DNA of 15,000 nt from Symbiodinium natans (taxonomy: Eukaryota; Sar; Dinophyceae; Suessiales; Symbiodiniaceae). The DNA lies in contig CAJNDS010000957.1 of the NCBI GenBank assembly GCA_905221605.1, positions 365,001 to 380,000 on the forward strand, written 5' to 3'. Positions 14,652 to 15,000 of this stretch are shown here, one piece after another; the stretch's first letter is position 1; every line of letters begins with the position of its first letter. The translations under genes and the position numbers were made by a program. The notes below the pieces were generated by a model. That model worked only from the letters and a program-made list of their open reading frames with translations. It did no database searches and was not told the DNA's origin.

Positions 14652-15000
14652 CATGTTGTTCGCATCTATCATCTTCTTGAGACCTTCTTCATACATTAAA
14701 GTGCAATGGAGCTTCTCCAGCAAGGGAATGCAATATCACTTGTCTAGCCTTGCAACAAAAGCAGATGGCTTTTTGTGACCATCAGCGGCTATGAGGAAGA
14801 AATCTTGCCTGAGTCTGTGTTGCACAATGGGGATCCCACCCACCTACCCCATGCAGAGCACACCGCTCGTGATGCAGGCTGCATTTGGCTGACGTCAACC
14901 GATGCTCTGAACAATCAGGCAGGGAGTGATCTCCAGATAGCATCGCTTGCAGCTAATCATCTCGTTAGCACCAGCATGCATGCTCACACTTGATGGAACT

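Larger units (their letters stand above)
14456..15000 (+). other. Downstream region with hairpin repeats, no clear gene
   Basis: It holds a double hairpin, a single hairpin and a short CTTT run near 14619-14634. An open frame of 72 codons (14775-14993) has only a GTG start and no protein-like pattern, so it is not called. A gene may continue beyond the window. Confidence 0.5.

Noticed and set aside
14775-14993. 72-codon frame at the right end
   Set aside because: No ATG start, no recognisable features; could be chance.

Overview
The window looks like nuclear DNA of a unicellular eukaryote, most likely a dinoflagellate of the Symbiodinium/Suessiales kind. This is an inference. It rests on a Patched/RND-type gene that reads sensibly only when short introns are spliced out (one apparently with a GC donor), a LINE-type retroelement, abundant microsatellites, and a 13-base stretch directly before the LINE ATG that matches the end of the dinoflagellate spliced leader at 11 of 13 positions. 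No bacterial gene layout, ribosome binding sites, rRNA or convincing tRNA is seen.

Layout. Bases 1-555 hold an (ATGT)n microsatellite and non-coding flank. On the minus strand, 2991 down to 556 carries a Patched/RND-like multi-pass membrane protein gene in about six segments. It is complete at its C-terminus but much shorter than the family norm. Bases 2992-4650 hold no gene I can support; they contain a (GC)9 run, a second copy of a dispersed repeat, an AT-rich island and two inverted repeats. A roughly 160-bp (GTT)n microsatellite then leads into the retroelement.

The right-hand two thirds is all plus strand. A 1606-residue LINE polyprotein (4865-9685) contains an APE-type endonuclease, a reverse transcriptase, a run of C2H2/C2HC zinc fingers and, unexpectedly, a C-terminal ubiquitin-specific-protease-like (C19) domain with its Cys, His and Asp boxes. 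Four co-oriented ORFs follow: a basic-tailed protein with a frame change (9702-10527), a coiled-coil protein (10715-11116), a 651-residue protein joining an ADP-ribosyltransferase-like HGT module to a Tpt1/KptA RNA 2'-phosphotransferase (11521-13476), and a helical orphan (13901-14455).

This stretch is tied together by a hairpin repeat, GGAGGCTTCCTCC. It occurs 11 times at six sites between 8809 and 14651, mostly as head-to-tail pairs, both inside coding sequence and between genes, and I found none left of 8809. The best candidate for an undescribed system is therefore a retroelement neighbourhood, possibly one composite element, that combines retrotransposition machinery with a deubiquitinase-like domain, an RNA-repair/ADP-ribosyl-transfer enzyme and a spreading double-hairpin repeat. 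Whether these ORFs mobilise together cannot be decided from one copy.
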